The notes: generated by a model from the letters alone, not told the origin. A stretch of 64,000 nt of DNA from Aureibaculum algae (GCF_006065315.1 NZ_CP040749.1:4052001-4116000); one strand, 5' to 3'; numbered from the stretch's first letter, positions 18,535-27,408 are shown. Numbers and translations are program-made.

Positions 18535-18969
18535 CTATCGCAATCGATCCACAGATTTTACAAGGTCTTCATCCTTTTTGATAGCTCTGTTTGCAATGGC
18601 TAGCAAAACAACAACTACAATAGGTAAAAACGCCCCAATACCCTTCTCAGAAACTTGACTTTCTCCAGATAATGTTAGTAGATGATAAATCAATATGCCT
18701 AATAAAATAAAGTTTACTAGAATGTTAAAACGATTAATAACAAACTGATTTTTTCTTTGTTTAAACATAAAAACGCTTACAATACTCATAACTCCAGATA
18801 TAACAAATAACACTGGTATTACTTTTAATGTAAACTCACTTTCTTGAAATAGGTCTAAAGCATAAAAAGATGCCCCCGACTCATTACTCCATAAATAAAA
18901 CATTTGTATTAGTACTACTGAACAAATAGCAGCCAGAAGTAAATACAATGATTGAATACGTTGAATCAT
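18535..18969 (-). CDS. DUF4293 membrane protein
   Basis: 144 residues with four hydrophobic segments, starting MIQRIQSLYLLLAAICSVVLIQMFYLW, the typical opening of the Bacteroidetes-specific DUF4293 family. Function unknown. It is divergent from rho, a neighbourhood I believe is common for this family in flavobacteria. A TAAGTTTG box lies 24 bp upstream of the start. Confidence 0.85.
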   Translation of the reverse strand: MIQRIQSLYLLLAAICSVVLIQMFYLWSNESGASFYALDLFQESEFTLKVIPVLFVISGVMSIVSVFMFKQRKNQFVINRFNILVNFILLGILIYHLLTLSGESQVSEKGIGAFLPIVVVVLLAIANRAIKKDEDLVKSVDRLR

Positions 18970-18992
18970 GTTTTTTAATTAAAATAACTTTG

Positions 18993-19000
18993 CAAACTTA
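18993..19000 (-). promoter_or_regulatory. -7 promoter box TAAGTTTG
   Basis: Exact TAnnTTTG match on the minus strand, 24 bp before the DUF4293 start codon. The -33 element is not obvious. Confidence 0.5.
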
Positions 19001-19186
19001 AGTTAAAGTTTTTAAGAAATAAACTTATATATTAAATTTAATTTGTATAATTGCATCACAATTATCGTGTATTGTAGATTTTCTTCTTTTTACAATATTA
19101 AAAATTAAATTATATCATACAATTTATTTTACAACTCTCAGTTATAGGAAGCCCTCCTTATATTAATTAAATCACATTATTATTCA

Positions 19187-20845
19187 ATGTTTGAAATAGA
19201 ATCTTTAAAAGAGAAAAAATTACCAGAATTACAAGAAATTGCCGAAAAAATTGGCGTACCAAAATACAAGCAACTAAAAAAACTAGATTTAGTTTATCAA
19301 ATTTTAGATGTTCAGGCGACTAAACCAGTACCTTCAGAGCCTAAAAAAGAACGCAAACCGGTAAACAAAGCACCACGCAAGCGAATTGGAAAGCCTGTTC
19401 CTATCACACCTATATCAAATGAAGAAAAGGTAGTTGAAAACGTTAAAACGGCTGAACCTATAGTTGAGCCTACAGTTGAAAAAACGGAAAAGCCTAGCAA
19501 ACCAACACCAAAACCTGCTCCACGTAAGAAAGTTGAGAAAGAAGGTGTTGTTGCAGATAACAAACCTGTTACAGATAATAAACCTAAGGAAAATACTTCA
19601 AAAAATCCTAGACCGCCCCGTAAGGAGCATAATCAAAACGGGCCCAATCCAAGAAATACAAATAAACAAAACAAGCCACAACCAGGTGCAAATAGAAGAC
19701 AGGGGAAATATAGAGATCCTGACTTTGAATTTGACGGCATCATTGAAAGTGAAGGTGTATTAGAAATAATGCAAGATGGTTACGGATTTTTACGTTCATC
19801 TGATTATAACTATCTATCATCTCCTGATGATATATATGTATCTCAATCTCAAATAAAATTATTTGGACTAAAAACAGGTGATACTGTTAGAGGAATTGTT
19901 CGCCCTCCAAAAGAAGGTGAAAAATATTTCCCATTAATTAGAGTATCATTAATTAATGGTTTAGATCCAAGTATTGTTAGAGACAGAGTAGCTTTTGAGC
20001 ACTTAACACCATTGTTTCCAAACGAAAAATTTAACTTAGCCGAAAAGGGAAGTTCAACATCAACGAGAATAATTGATTTATTTTCGCCAATAGGTAAAGG
20101 ACAAAGAGGTATGATTGTATCTCAGCCTAAAACAGGTAAAACAATGTTATTAAAGGATATAGCCAATGCAATTGCTGCTAATCATCCTGAAGTATATCAA
20201 ATTGTTTTATTGATTGATGAAAGACCTGAAGAGGTTACAGATATGCAACGTAACGTTAAAGGAGAAGTTGTTGCTTCTACTTTTGACGAACCTGCTGAAA
20301 AACATGTAAAGGTTGCTAATATTGTATTAGATAAAGCAAAAAGACTAGTAGAATGTGGACATGACGTAGTTGTGTTATTAGATTCAATTACACGTTTAGC
20401 CAGAGCCTACAATACAGTTGCTCCCGCTTCTGGTAAAATATTATCTGGTGGTATTGATGCAAATGCTTTACACAAACCAAAACGCTTTTTTGGTGCAGCA
20501 CGTAAAATTGAAAATGGAGGTTCTTTAACCATCATTGCAACTGCATTAACTGATACCGGTTCTAAAATGGATGAAGTTATCTTTGAAGAATTTAAAGGGA
20601 CTGGTAATATGGAGCTACAATTAGATAGAAATATTGCTAATCGTAGAATTTACCCTGCTGTTGATTTAGTTAAATCTAGTACACGTAGAGATGACTTGTT
20701 ACTTGATGCTAAAACAGTACAACGTATGTGGGTAATGCGTAAATATTTAGCAGATATGAACCCTATTGAAGCAATGGAGTTTATTAGCGAAAAAATTAAG
20801 TATACTAAAGACAATGAAGAATTTTTAATATCCATGAATGGATAA
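19187..20845 (+). CDS. rho: Transcription termination factor Rho
   Basis: 552 residues. N-terminal helix-turn SAP-like start ([34 protein letters not shown]), then a low-complexity Lys/Pro/Asn-rich insertion (about 45-175) typical of Bacteroidetes Rho, the cold-shock-like RNA-binding domain ([20 protein letters not shown]) and the hexameric ATPase with Walker [21 protein letters not shown] and [13 protein letters not shown]. It releases RNA from RNA polymerase. A single gene with its own terminator downstream. Confidence 0.98.
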   Translation: MFEIESLKEKKLPELQEIAEKIGVPKYKQLKKLDLVYQILDVQATKPVPSEPKKERKPVNKAPRKRIGKPVPITPISNEEKVVENVKTAEPIVEPTVEKTEKPSKPTPKPAPRKKVEKEGVVADNKPVTDNKPKENTSKNPRPPRKEHNQNGPNPRNTNKQNKPQPGANRRQGKYRDPDFEFDGIIESEGVLEIMQDGYGFLRSSDYNYLSSPDDIYVSQSQIKLFGLKTGDTVRGIVRPPKEGEKYFPLIRVSLINGLDPSIVRDRVAFEHLTPLFPNEKFNLAEKGSSTSTRIIDLFSPIGKGQRGMIVSQPKTGKTMLLKDIANAIAANHPEVYQIVLLIDERPEEVTDMQRNVKGEVVASTFDEPAEKHVKVANIVLDKAKRLVECGHDVVVLLDSITRLARAYNTVAPASGKILSGGIDANALHKPKRFFGAARKIENGGSLTIIATALTDTGSKMDEVIFEEFKGTGNMELQLDRNIANRRIYPAVDLVKSSTRRDDLLLDAKTVQRMWVMRKYLADMNPIEAMEFISEKIKYTKDNEEFLISMNG

Positions 20846-20917
20846 AATTGCACTTTTTTTAGCCTAAAACTAGAAGCAGAGCAGTTTAAATTTAAAAATA
20901 TCTAACTCAAGTAATTG

Positions 20918-20950
20918 AGAGTCAAGCATTTTTTGTTTGACTCTTTTTTT
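20918..20950 (+). terminator. Terminator downstream of rho
   Basis: 8-bp stem AGAGTCAA/TTGACTCT with an 11-nt loop and a long T run; 72 bp after the rho stop. Confidence 0.85.
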
Positions 20951-20986
20951 TATATCAAATAGTTTTTTTTGTGATATAAATATATG

Positions 20987-20994
20987 TATCTTTG
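20987..20994 (+). promoter_or_regulatory. -7 promoter box TATCTTTG for tRNA-fMet
   Basis: Exact TAnnTTTG; a TTTG at 20968-20971 lies 15 bp upstream, a slightly short -33 spacing. The resulting leader (about 110 nt) before the tRNA holds a small hairpin GTGCT/AGCAC (about 21080-21100) and a stray copy of the tRNA start CGGGATAGA near 21007, but no second tRNA. Confidence 0.6.
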
Positions 20995-21111
20995 CCGTCC
21001 ATATCACGGGATAGATTATTACCCTTTGATAACGCTCAAGACAGGTACCTACCCAAATGAGCAGAACAATAAAAAATAGTGCTTACTTATTTTTAGCACA
21101 TAAACATATAT

Positions 21112-21190
<79 letters not shown>

Positions 21191-21191
<1 letters not shown>

Positions 21192-21220
21192 GAGTAATCA
21201 GAAATGGTTACTCTTTTTTT
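21191..21220 (+). terminator. Element-borne terminator for tRNA-fMet
   Basis: AGAGTAATCA-GAAA-TGGTTACTCT (10 bp, one G:T, GAAA loop) followed by T7. It begins at the last base of attL, so it belongs to the inserted element. The original tRNA terminator is at 36412-36445. Confidence 0.85.
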
Positions 21221-21384
21221 ATGCAGTAAAGTCAAGTAATATAGTCTTCAATAAAAATGCTCATTTTCAAATCCTAATAGAATCTTTAAATATTAGGCAC
21301 ACAATTAGGGTTGCAACTTTTATTCATTGGGTTGCATATTAAATATTTTAAAATCAATAAGTTTCACAATGTAAAACAATAGAT

Positions 21385-22590
21385 ATGACAACTATTAGAC
21401 TCAAAACATTATTTGTAATTTCTAAAAGTAGAATTAACAAAAAAGGATTTGCACCAATATTATGCAGACTTACTTATTTTAATAAGAGAAAATCTTTTGC
21501 AACAGGATTATTTATAAATCCACAACATTGGGAAAGCAAACAACAAAAAGCTAAACCACTAAATAAGGAAAATGATTTTATAAATACTCAATTGAGTCTG
21601 ATAAAACAAAATGTTAATCAGGCTTTTTTGTTTCTACAGGTCAATGACGAAGTATTTAGCGTAGAAGATGTTTATTTAAAATATAAGGGTAAGAATATAA
21701 ATACTCATAAAACGCTTTTAGAGGTTTTTGAATTACACAACAATAAGATGGTGCAGTTAATTGGTATTGAATACACTAAGTCCACTTACAGCAAGTTTAT
21801 TGAAGCCAAAAATCATACTGTTAACTTTATAAAATACCAGCATAAGAAAAATGATATACAGTTAGAATCTCTGAATATGAATTTTTTGTCAGATTTGGAT
21901 TTTTACTTAAAGACAAAAAAGAATCAAAAACAGATTACCATTAATAAAACTATTCAGCGTGTTAGAAAAATTGTCAAATTAGCATTAGCAAAAGGTTACT
22001 TAAAAAATGACCCATTCCTGTTATATAAACCTAAAAAATATGAAAAAAAAGTAGTCTATTTAAGTCAAGAAGAATTAGATGCATTGCAAGGTTTTAATTT
22101 TACACAATCGAGGTTACAACAAGTAAAGCATATGTTTATTTTTTGTTGTTATACAGGATTAGCATATCAAGAAATGGCAGATTTGAAACAACATCACCTA
22201 ATTAAAGGTTTTGACGGGAATACATGGATAGAAATGGTAAGAAGAAAAACACAAAGTAAGATATCAATTCCTCTGTTACCTGAAGCTGAAAAGGTTATTA
22301 AGCGGTATAAAACGGAAATCTCTCTATTACCAATTATTTCGAATCAAAAATTTAATTCTTACTTAAAAGAAATAGCAGCGATTGTAGGAATTGAAAAACG
22401 TTTAACTCATCATATTGCCAGAAAAACCTTTGCTACAACTATTTTGTTATATAATGATATTCCAATGGAAATAGTAAGTGAATTATTAGGGCATTCAAGT
22501 ATCACTATAACACAAAATCATTATGCAAAAGTGGTACAGCATAAAATTAGTGAGCATATTTCAGTTTTGAAAAAGAAACTTAATAATTGA
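21385..22590 (+). CDS. Tyrosine recombinase (island integrase)
   Basis: 401 residues. An N-terminal arm-binding domain (1-90) and a SAM-like core-binding domain (about 105-215) precede the catalytic domain: TGLAYQE (257-263), Lys288 in RRKTQ, HxxR at His343/Arg346, His370 in LGHSS and nucleophile Tyr380 in NHYAKV. The first catalytic Arg of the family is Ala260 here; loss of this Arg is known in Bacteroidetes integrases such as that of CTnDOT. It lies just inside attL in tRNA-fMet and is followed by a long hairpin terminator. Confidence 0.94.
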   Translation: MTTIRLKTLFVISKSRINKKGFAPILCRLTYFNKRKSFATGLFINPQHWESKQQKAKPLNKENDFINTQLSLIKQNVNQAFLFLQVNDEVFSVEDVYLKYKGKNINTHKTLLEVFELHNNKMVQLIGIEYTKSTYSKFIEAKNHTVNFIKYQHKKNDIQLESLNMNFLSDLDFYLKTKKNQKQITINKTIQRVRKIVKLALAKGYLKNDPFLLYKPKKYEKKVVYLSQEELDALQGFNFTQSRLQQVKHMFIFCCYTGLAYQEMADLKQHHLIKGFDGNTWIEMVRRKTQSKISIPLLPEAEKVIKRYKTEISLLPIISNQKFNSYLKEIAAIVGIEKRLTHHIARKTFATTILLYNDIPMEIVSELLGHSSITITQNHYAKVVQHKISEHISVLKKKLNN

Positions 22591-22607
22591 TTTTAATTTT
22601 ATTTAAT

Positions 22608-22650
22608 ATAAACATATAAGCCCTTGGATCTGTAGGACTTATATGTTTAT
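22608..22650 (+). terminator. Hairpin terminator of the integrase
   Basis: Perfect 13-bp stem ATAAACATATAAG/CTTATATGTTTAT with a 17-nt loop, 18 bp after the integrase stop. AT-rich stem and weak T tail. Confidence 0.65.
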
Positions 22651-22682
22651 TCTTATCATCTAAAATATGTAGGGGCTGTCCA

Positions 22683-23072
22683 ATGAAAAGGCATTGTTTG
22701 GGAAAAACGGCACAAGAAAAGAAGTTTTCGGTAACGTATTACAAAGAAGAATATGAACGCAATAACCAACGGGTAAACAGTAAACGTGGTAGGTATATGA
22801 AATCTAAAAGACAGAGTACAGTTGAACCAGTATTTGGTACACTTACCCAATTTATGGGACTCAGAAAAATAAATACTATTGGCATACAACAAGCTAATAA
22901 GGTGATGCACCTATCAGCGATCGCCTATAATTTAAAGAAATACCTAAAATTTACCAGTAAAGTAGTAAGAAGTGATGTCAAATCACTTACAACCTATTTA
23001 ACTCAAAATATTAACAATATATGGGGTAAAATAAGCTGGTATAATCTCTTTAATAATATTGAAATGAGGTAG
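22683..23072 (+). pseudogene. IS1182-type transposase, C-terminal remnant
   Basis: About 129 codons corresponding to the C-terminal end of an IS1182-like DDE transposase: QSTVEPVFGTLTQFMGLRK (around the catalytic Glu) and HLSAIAYNLKKYLKF. The N-terminal two thirds with the first two catalytic Asp residues are missing, and no matching inverted repeats are evident, so it is a dead fragment left between the integrase terminator and the HEPN gene. Confidence 0.8.
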
Positions 23073-23164
23073 AAGATTAAATTACAGCCGTTCTTAAAAT
23101 GGTTGAAATCAAGTCAATTATTGATTTAAAAGGGTGTTTTACTGCTTGTGCAACGATTACCGGT

Positions 23165-23178
23165 GTTGGTAGTAGTGC
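23165..23178 (+). repeat. Left copy of an inverted repeat flanking the HEPN gene
   Basis: GTTGGTAGTAGTGC, directly beyond the stop codon of the HEPN gene. Its inverted partner (one mismatch) is at 24304-24317, beyond the 5' leader. Confidence 0.5.
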
Positions 23179-23179
23179 T

Positions 23180-24124
23180 TTATTCTTTAATTCTAAATAA
23201 CCTATTAAAATAACTTTTCACAACCGTAATACAACTTGTGTTTGACCTTTGGTTATTGCTTTTTAATTCAATTCTATATTTTTTTCCGTTTTCTTTTTTT
23301 GTTATTAATTGATTAATATATTCATTGATTTTAGAAGAGGTGATTTTGACCTTTTCGTTATTTATTTTTTTTATGTGTTGAGAATAGAAATATTCAAAGG
23401 GATTACTAGAAGAATCAATTTTGAAATTATTTGAGTTGAATCTTGCAAGATCGATAATCATTTGATAAACAGAATTGAAAATTATCATTCTAGAAGATAT
23501 TGTTATAATATTTTCTTTGAAAATTTTTTTTGTTAATTCTGGACTATAAATTTTTGAATCAGGTGGTTTGAATGCAGCTATCCATTCTCCGTGTTGAACC
23601 TTATTTCTAATACTAAATGCGGGAATAAGAAAGTCTTTTATTAATGTTTCTATTTCTCTATACTTATTAATTAAATCAGGTGTTAGTGAAGGGAAATTTC
23701 TAGAATTTATTGTCAAACGAACGCAAGTTTCATTTCCAATTGGAATAAGATTGTTAGCTTTTAAGAATGCTATTTTTAATGCAAAAGTCCATTTCTGTTC
23801 TAATGAACGATGTTTGTCTAAAAGAAATTCAATTTGATTTTCAGAAAAGACATTTGGCTCATAGAATAAACGTCTAATACTTTCGTCAGACCAAGAGGCA
23901 AGTAATCCTAGTAAGATTCTATTATAGCTTCTTACATTTTCTATTAGTTTTATTCTTGCTATATTATTGAAGGGTTGTTTAATCTTATAAACACTTTCAA
24001 CTACTTCTTCTTTATAAGAAAGTTTTATGTTTTCTTTAATTAAGTTAATTGCATTTTCTAAAGACCTCTTATTTAGGTTGTGAAATCTATGAATTTTATG
24101 TTTTTCTGAAGTTGTTAGTGCCAT
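23180..24124 (-). CDS. HEPN-motif protein, candidate RNase of a defence pair
   Basis: 314 residues, mostly helical. It carries the HEPN signature Rx4H as R173-NKVQ-H178 within FSIRNKVQHGEW, preceded by two long amphipathic helices (LINKYREIETLIKDFLIPAF), the layout of HEPN domains, many of which are metal-independent RNases in toxin-antitoxin and abortive-infection systems. The N-terminal 100 residues are basic and helical with no known motif. It lies downstream of the DUF262/HNH gene on the same strand. MAE_28990/MAE_18760-like HEPN proteins are, as I recall, often neighbours of DUF262 proteins. Nuclease activity is inferred, not shown. Confidence 0.6.
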   Translation of the reverse strand: MALTTSEKHKIHRFHNLNKRSLENAINLIKENIKLSYKEEVVESVYKIKQPFNNIARIKLIENVRSYNRILLGLLASWSDESIRRLFYEPNVFSENQIEFLLDKHRSLEQKWTFALKIAFLKANNLIPIGNETCVRLTINSRNFPSLTPDLINKYREIETLIKDFLIPAFSIRNKVQHGEWIAAFKPPDSKIYSPELTKKIFKENIITISSRMIIFNSVYQMIIDLARFNSNNFKIDSSSNPFEYFYSQHIKKINNEKVKITSSKINEYINQLITKKENGKKYRIELKSNNQRSNTSCITVVKSYFNRLFRIKE

Positions 24125-24137
24125 AGTTAATTATTAA

Positions 24138-24213
24138 GAAGCATTCCCGATCGAAGTTAATCTATGAAATTGACTTCGGCCGGGAATTAAACCCGGTTGA
24201 AATGAATTGCTTC
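24138..24213 (-). promoter_or_regulatory. Structured leader of the HEPN gene
   Basis: Nested complementary segments end 13 bp before the HEPN start codon: outer stem GAAGCATTC (24138-24146) with GAATTGCTTC (24204-24213, one bulge); CCCG-AT-CGAAGT (24146-24157) with ACTTCG-GC-CGGG (24073+100 to 24184, i.e. 24173-24184); and a competing hairpin CCGGG-AATTAAA-CCCGG (24080+100 to 24196, i.e. 24180-24196). The last two share the same CCGGG strand and cannot form together, which suggests a switch. No T tract follows, so control of translation is more likely than termination. Confidence 0.5.
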
Positions 24214-24303
24214 AAATCAAGGCACCAGCCCACGCTTCTTTTGGAAGGTCTTTATGTGAATTTATTCTTTTTTATAATGTTTTTTTCAGTTCAATGTGTT
24301 TTT

Positions 24304-24317
24304 GCATTACTACCAAC
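24304..24317 (-). repeat. Right copy of the inverted repeat flanking the HEPN gene
   Basis: GCATTACTACCAAC; its reverse complement matches 23165-23178 at 13 of 14 positions. Together they bracket the HEPN gene and its leader as a 1.15-kb unit. Confidence 0.5.
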
Positions 24318-24324
24318 GTTTGGC

Positions 24325-24367
24325 TAAATTTACGTTGCTGTAAGGTACAAAACAGCAATGAAATTTA
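24325..24367. repeat. Long hairpin between the DUF262 and HEPN genes
   Basis: TAAATTT/AAATTTA outside and TTGCTGT/ACAGCAA inside, both perfect, separated by a small internal loop, with a 10-nt apical loop. It lies 20 bp after the DUF262 stop codon. It may end or stabilise that mRNA or be part of a cassette border; no T tract follows. Confidence 0.55.
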
Positions 24368-24386
24368 GGTTTTGTTATCAACAGTT

Positions 24387-26960
24387 TTATTCTTTTACTC
24401 CTTTTTCACGGTTTTCTATTTTGTGAGCAATTCCAAGGTTTTCGATAGAATCATTACCGCCAATTGAAATAGGTTTTATGTGGTCTACTTCAATATCGTC
24501 ACCAAGAAAAATTGGAGCTTCACTTAAGGAGCTTTGATTATTTTGTTTTTTTATCAATGCCAGTTTTTCACTTTCATTTAATTTGATTTTTCTATCAGCT
24601 TTTTGGTATCTCTTATGAAACTCATCAAGTTTTTTATTGAAATGACTAAATCCTTTACCATCTTCGTGAAATTCCTGTGGTATATTTTTAGCAAAATTTA
24701 ATAACTCAGAGATATCTTTCTTCATTTCAATCCTATGGTATTTAACCATCTCAAAATTGACTTTATCAATCATCATCCATACAAAATAGAAATCTTGGAT
24801 TCTTCTTCTAAATCCACTTTCTACTTTACCACCATTCAAAACGGAATTTAATTCAGTTCTTAAGAAATCTGATATTTCTTCCTTAGTCACATTCCTATCA
24901 ATTAAGACATACTTAATTTTTTTAATATTGCTTTTGACGCTTTTTAAAGACTTGAAAAAATGTTTTTTATTTTCCTCGTTTTCAGAAAGAGATTGAAGAA
25001 GAGTGCTAATTCTACCTTTAGTACTTATACGAGAATTCATCCTTGAAGTTTTTTGATAAACATCAATTGTCTTTGGCAGTTCGGAGTTTGAATAGTATTC
25101 AATATAACAGAGAGAAGTAATCAACTCTTCGTTTTCCATTCTGTCTCTATCTTTGGAACGCTTGATTTTTTTAATATAAAACCATGAATCAATGGACGAT
25201 TTTAATTCTTTTATTGATTTAATGATTTCAACATCAACCCAAGAATTCCACATTTCAAAAGAATTTTCTCTTATTGGATATGGCTTATCGTTCAAGCGAA
25301 TAAATAAATCTATAGGATCAAACTTGGGGTTTTGCGATTCATCAATTTCTACTACATATATTTGAAAATCATATATTTTGTCTTTTTGCTCATCACTTAA
25401 ATCATTGAATGAAGAATTATTCAACTCTTTTAAAATCCTTAATTTTTTTAATTTGAAATTATGATTTTTTGATTTAACTAATTTGTCTTTTTCATTTAGG
25501 TAATCTTCACCTAAAAAACCTAAAAGTGTCAGTAGTCTTTGCTGCCCATCAATAACTTCATTTACACCGTCCAGTCTTTTATACACAAATATTGGAGGTA
25601 ATTTTATCCCTAATAAAATACTCTCTATAATAGCTGATGCCTTGTTAACATTAATGACTTCTTTTCTTTGGTAAGAAGGTCTAAGAAGAAATTTTCTTCT
25701 TGTCATTGTCCTTACTATGTCATCTATTGAGTTATTTGCTGGTTCAGGTTTTGATAACCTTAAAGTCTCAAGCAATGTAAGGTCGATTTCTTCTTCACTT
25801 TCGTTAGAAAATTCTTTGAATTTCTTTCTTGCTGATTCATCTGCTGTTACATAGTTATTAAAACTAACATTAAAACGAGATTCAAAATATTCAGAAGTAG
25901 AAATGTATCTTGACATTACTTGATGAGAAAATGCATAATCAACAAGGGTGAAATAATCAATATTTTCATGTATGAATTTTGAAACTTGTTCCACTTCATT
26001 GGCGAAGTCATATGTAATTTCTTCTAAATCAAGAACACTATATCCCCATAGAAAACACTCTAAAGCTAATCGATTGATTGAGTAGTTATTATTTTCAGAA
26101 AAACTACGTACTTCACCCAAAAAAATGATTTTCCTTTTAAATTCTTTTAATATTTCTGCTTTATTCTCAATATTCTCATCTGCATAATATTCATATAACT
26201 TAGACAAGATGTTTGTACGCCCCGTGCCTCTTACAAAATAATTAATGGGATACAAATGCATGACTAATGCACGTCTTGTAAAACTCATTATTTTTGCGGA
26301 TGGCAATTCATCAATCTGATTTTTAGGTTGTTTAAAGAAGTTAGAGAATACCATTTTCATAAGTTCTTCATCTTCTGAATATTCAGATTTGAAGAAGTTA
26401 GAAAGGTCGTCATCATTATAAATTGCGTTGTCAATTTCAGCTTTTTTCAAAGGGGTAATCCCAGAATTGTAACGCGAAAATATTTCTTTTTTAACTTGAT
26501 CCTGCAATATTGGGTCTAATGGGGGCTGGTTTACTAATCTAAACTCAATTAACCTCAATTTTGAATCTAAAAAACTATCAATAATGTCAGGATGTTTTTT
26601 AATTAATTTATCCCAGCTAAATCCTTTTAATTGAGATAAAATTGAAAGTCCTTTACTGGTTAAAGAGAACTCATTATTCATGAAACGTAGGATGGTCTCG
26701 TACCTTTGCCTACCATCAATGACTTCGATTCCTGAGTTATTATTAAAGAAAATTAATGGTGGTATTTCAGTACCAAGCAATATGCTTTCAATAAAATAAG
26801 AGGCTTTGTGGTCATCCCAAACGTAATTCCTTTGATAATAAGGTTTAAAGTCAATTTTACTTTTAGACCTCATGCTATAAAGACTATCTACTGACTTTGA
26901 AAAAGTTTCAACCTTTAAATGTTCTTTGAATATTTTTTCAAATAAATCTTGTTTACTCAT
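24387..26960 (-). CDS. Tandem DUF262 protein with C-terminal HNH nuclease motif (GmrSD-like)
   Basis: 857 residues. Two DUF262 (ParB-like NTPase) domains in one chain: the first with YYQRNYVW (41-48) and IDGRQR (81-86), the second with SYQRKEV (429-435) and IDGQQR (470-475). The C-terminus ends in an HNH motif, DHIKPISIGGNDSIENL...HKIENREKG (His827, Asn841, His846/Asn850), without zinc-binding CxxC pairs. DUF262 is the NTP-binding part of GmrSD-type modification-dependent restriction enzymes; in those the nuclease part is DUF1524, replaced here by a plain HNH. The protein probably cuts foreign DNA in an NTP-dependent way. The HEPN gene follows on the same strand after 262 bp. Confidence 0.8.
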   Translation of the reverse strand: MSKQDLFEKIFKEHLKVETFSKSVDSLYSMRSKSKIDFKPYYQRNYVWDDHKASYFIESILLGTEIPPLIFFNNNSGIEVIDGRQRYETILRFMNNEFSLTSKGLSILSQLKGFSWDKLIKKHPDIIDSFLDSKLRLIEFRLVNQPPLDPILQDQVKKEIFSRYNSGITPLKKAEIDNAIYNDDDLSNFFKSEYSEDEELMKMVFSNFFKQPKNQIDELPSAKIMSFTRRALVMHLYPINYFVRGTGRTNILSKLYEYYADENIENKAEILKEFKRKIIFLGEVRSFSENNNYSINRLALECFLWGYSVLDLEEITYDFANEVEQVSKFIHENIDYFTLVDYAFSHQVMSRYISTSEYFESRFNVSFNNYVTADESARKKFKEFSNESEEEIDLTLLETLRLSKPEPANNSIDDIVRTMTRRKFLLRPSYQRKEVINVNKASAIIESILLGIKLPPIFVYKRLDGVNEVIDGQQRLLTLLGFLGEDYLNEKDKLVKSKNHNFKLKKLRILKELNNSSFNDLSDEQKDKIYDFQIYVVEIDESQNPKFDPIDLFIRLNDKPYPIRENSFEMWNSWVDVEIIKSIKELKSSIDSWFYIKKIKRSKDRDRMENEELITSLCYIEYYSNSELPKTIDVYQKTSRMNSRISTKGRISTLLQSLSENEENKKHFFKSLKSVKSNIKKIKYVLIDRNVTKEEISDFLRTELNSVLNGGKVESGFRRRIQDFYFVWMMIDKVNFEMVKYHRIEMKKDISELLNFAKNIPQEFHEDGKGFSHFNKKLDEFHKRYQKADRKIKLNESEKLALIKKQNNQSSLSEAPIFLGDDIEVDHIKPISIGGNDSIENLGIAHKIENREKGVKE

Positions 26961-26972
26961 ATTGGTTAATTA

Positions 26973-27009
26973 TTGTTGCTAACAATTGTATAAACGTATT
27001 GCGTTTATA
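26973..27009. repeat. Two inverted repeats upstream of the DUF262 gene
   Basis: TTGTT-GCT-AACAA (26973-26985) and TATAAACG-TATTG-CGTTTATA (26989-27009), both perfect, 13 bp before the DUF262 start codon. They may be operators or remains of a cassette border. The rest of the 213-bp gap (26961-27173) holds only the hairpin at 27085-27124. Confidence 0.5.
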
Positions 27010-27084
27010 TCTGCTATGCTTATTTGTATTTTCTTTTGTCTTAATTAAGCTAAAGAAACGGCACTTCAATTGGGTTGGAGTAGG

Positions 27085-27124
27085 GTTTTATTTAGCGACT
27101 ACTTCTCAAATGTAGAAATAAAAC
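27085..27124. repeat. Inverted repeat, probable terminator for the small-gene cluster
   Basis: GTTTTATTT/AAATAAAAC (9 bp) outside CTAC/GTAG, 50 bp beyond the stop of the 77-aa gene at 27174 (minus strand). Confidence 0.4.
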
Positions 27125-27173
27125 ACCAATAAAGCAAATCGATAATTTGGATAGTTTCTTTATAATCATTCAC

Positions 27174-27407
27174 TTAAAAAATATTCAAATTTGAATACTT
27201 ATCCAACAAATAGCCAGTTTTAAAACTATTAATATCAGTTAGAGAATTAGTTTCTATATTATAAACAACTTCAACCCAAAACATATCTATTGCGTAAAGA
27301 TTACACCTTTCTGTATCCGATATGTGATTATCTAAAAACGTTCCATATTGGTTAACAGCCTCCATACGGTTATTCAATTCTAACATATTAAATTCATATA
27401 ATGTCAT
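27174..27407 (-). CDS. Small conserved hypothetical protein of mobile islands
   Basis: 77 residues, acidic, no signal or membrane segment: MTLYEFNMLELNNRMEAVNQYGTFLDNH, later WVEVVYNIETNSLTDINSFKTGYLLDKY. The pattern matches a small hypothetical family I have seen repeatedly in Bacteroidetes mobile elements; no function is known. The start codon lies 1 bp beyond the stop of the 47-codon gene upstream, so they are one transcript. Confidence 0.65.
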   Translation of the reverse strand: MTLYEFNMLELNNRMEAVNQYGTFLDNHISDTERCNLYAIDMFWVEVVYNIETNSLTDINSFKTGYLLDKYSNLNIF

Positions 27408-27408
27408 A

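Noticed and set aside
20995..21111. Second, degenerate tRNA upstream of tRNA-fMet (CGGGATAGA is repeated near 21007)
   Set aside because: The similarity stops after about nine bases and no cloverleaf can be drawn; treated as leader sequence.
22683..23072. Functional insertion sequence
   Set aside because: Only the C-terminal third of the transposase is left and I see no terminal inverted repeats.
24176..24260. Possible tRNA(-Phe-like) on the minus strand: a T-arm-like CCGGG-7nt-CCCGG and a TTGAAGC loop
   Set aside because: The anticodon stem has at most two of five pairs, there is no acceptor stem and no D arm; the hairpins fit a structured leader better.
24300..27010. Integron attC sites around the DUF262 gene
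   Set aside because: CCAACGTTTGG and TTGTTGCTAACAA resemble cassette borders, but the RYYYAAC/GTTRRRY core does not match and there is no integron integrase nearby.
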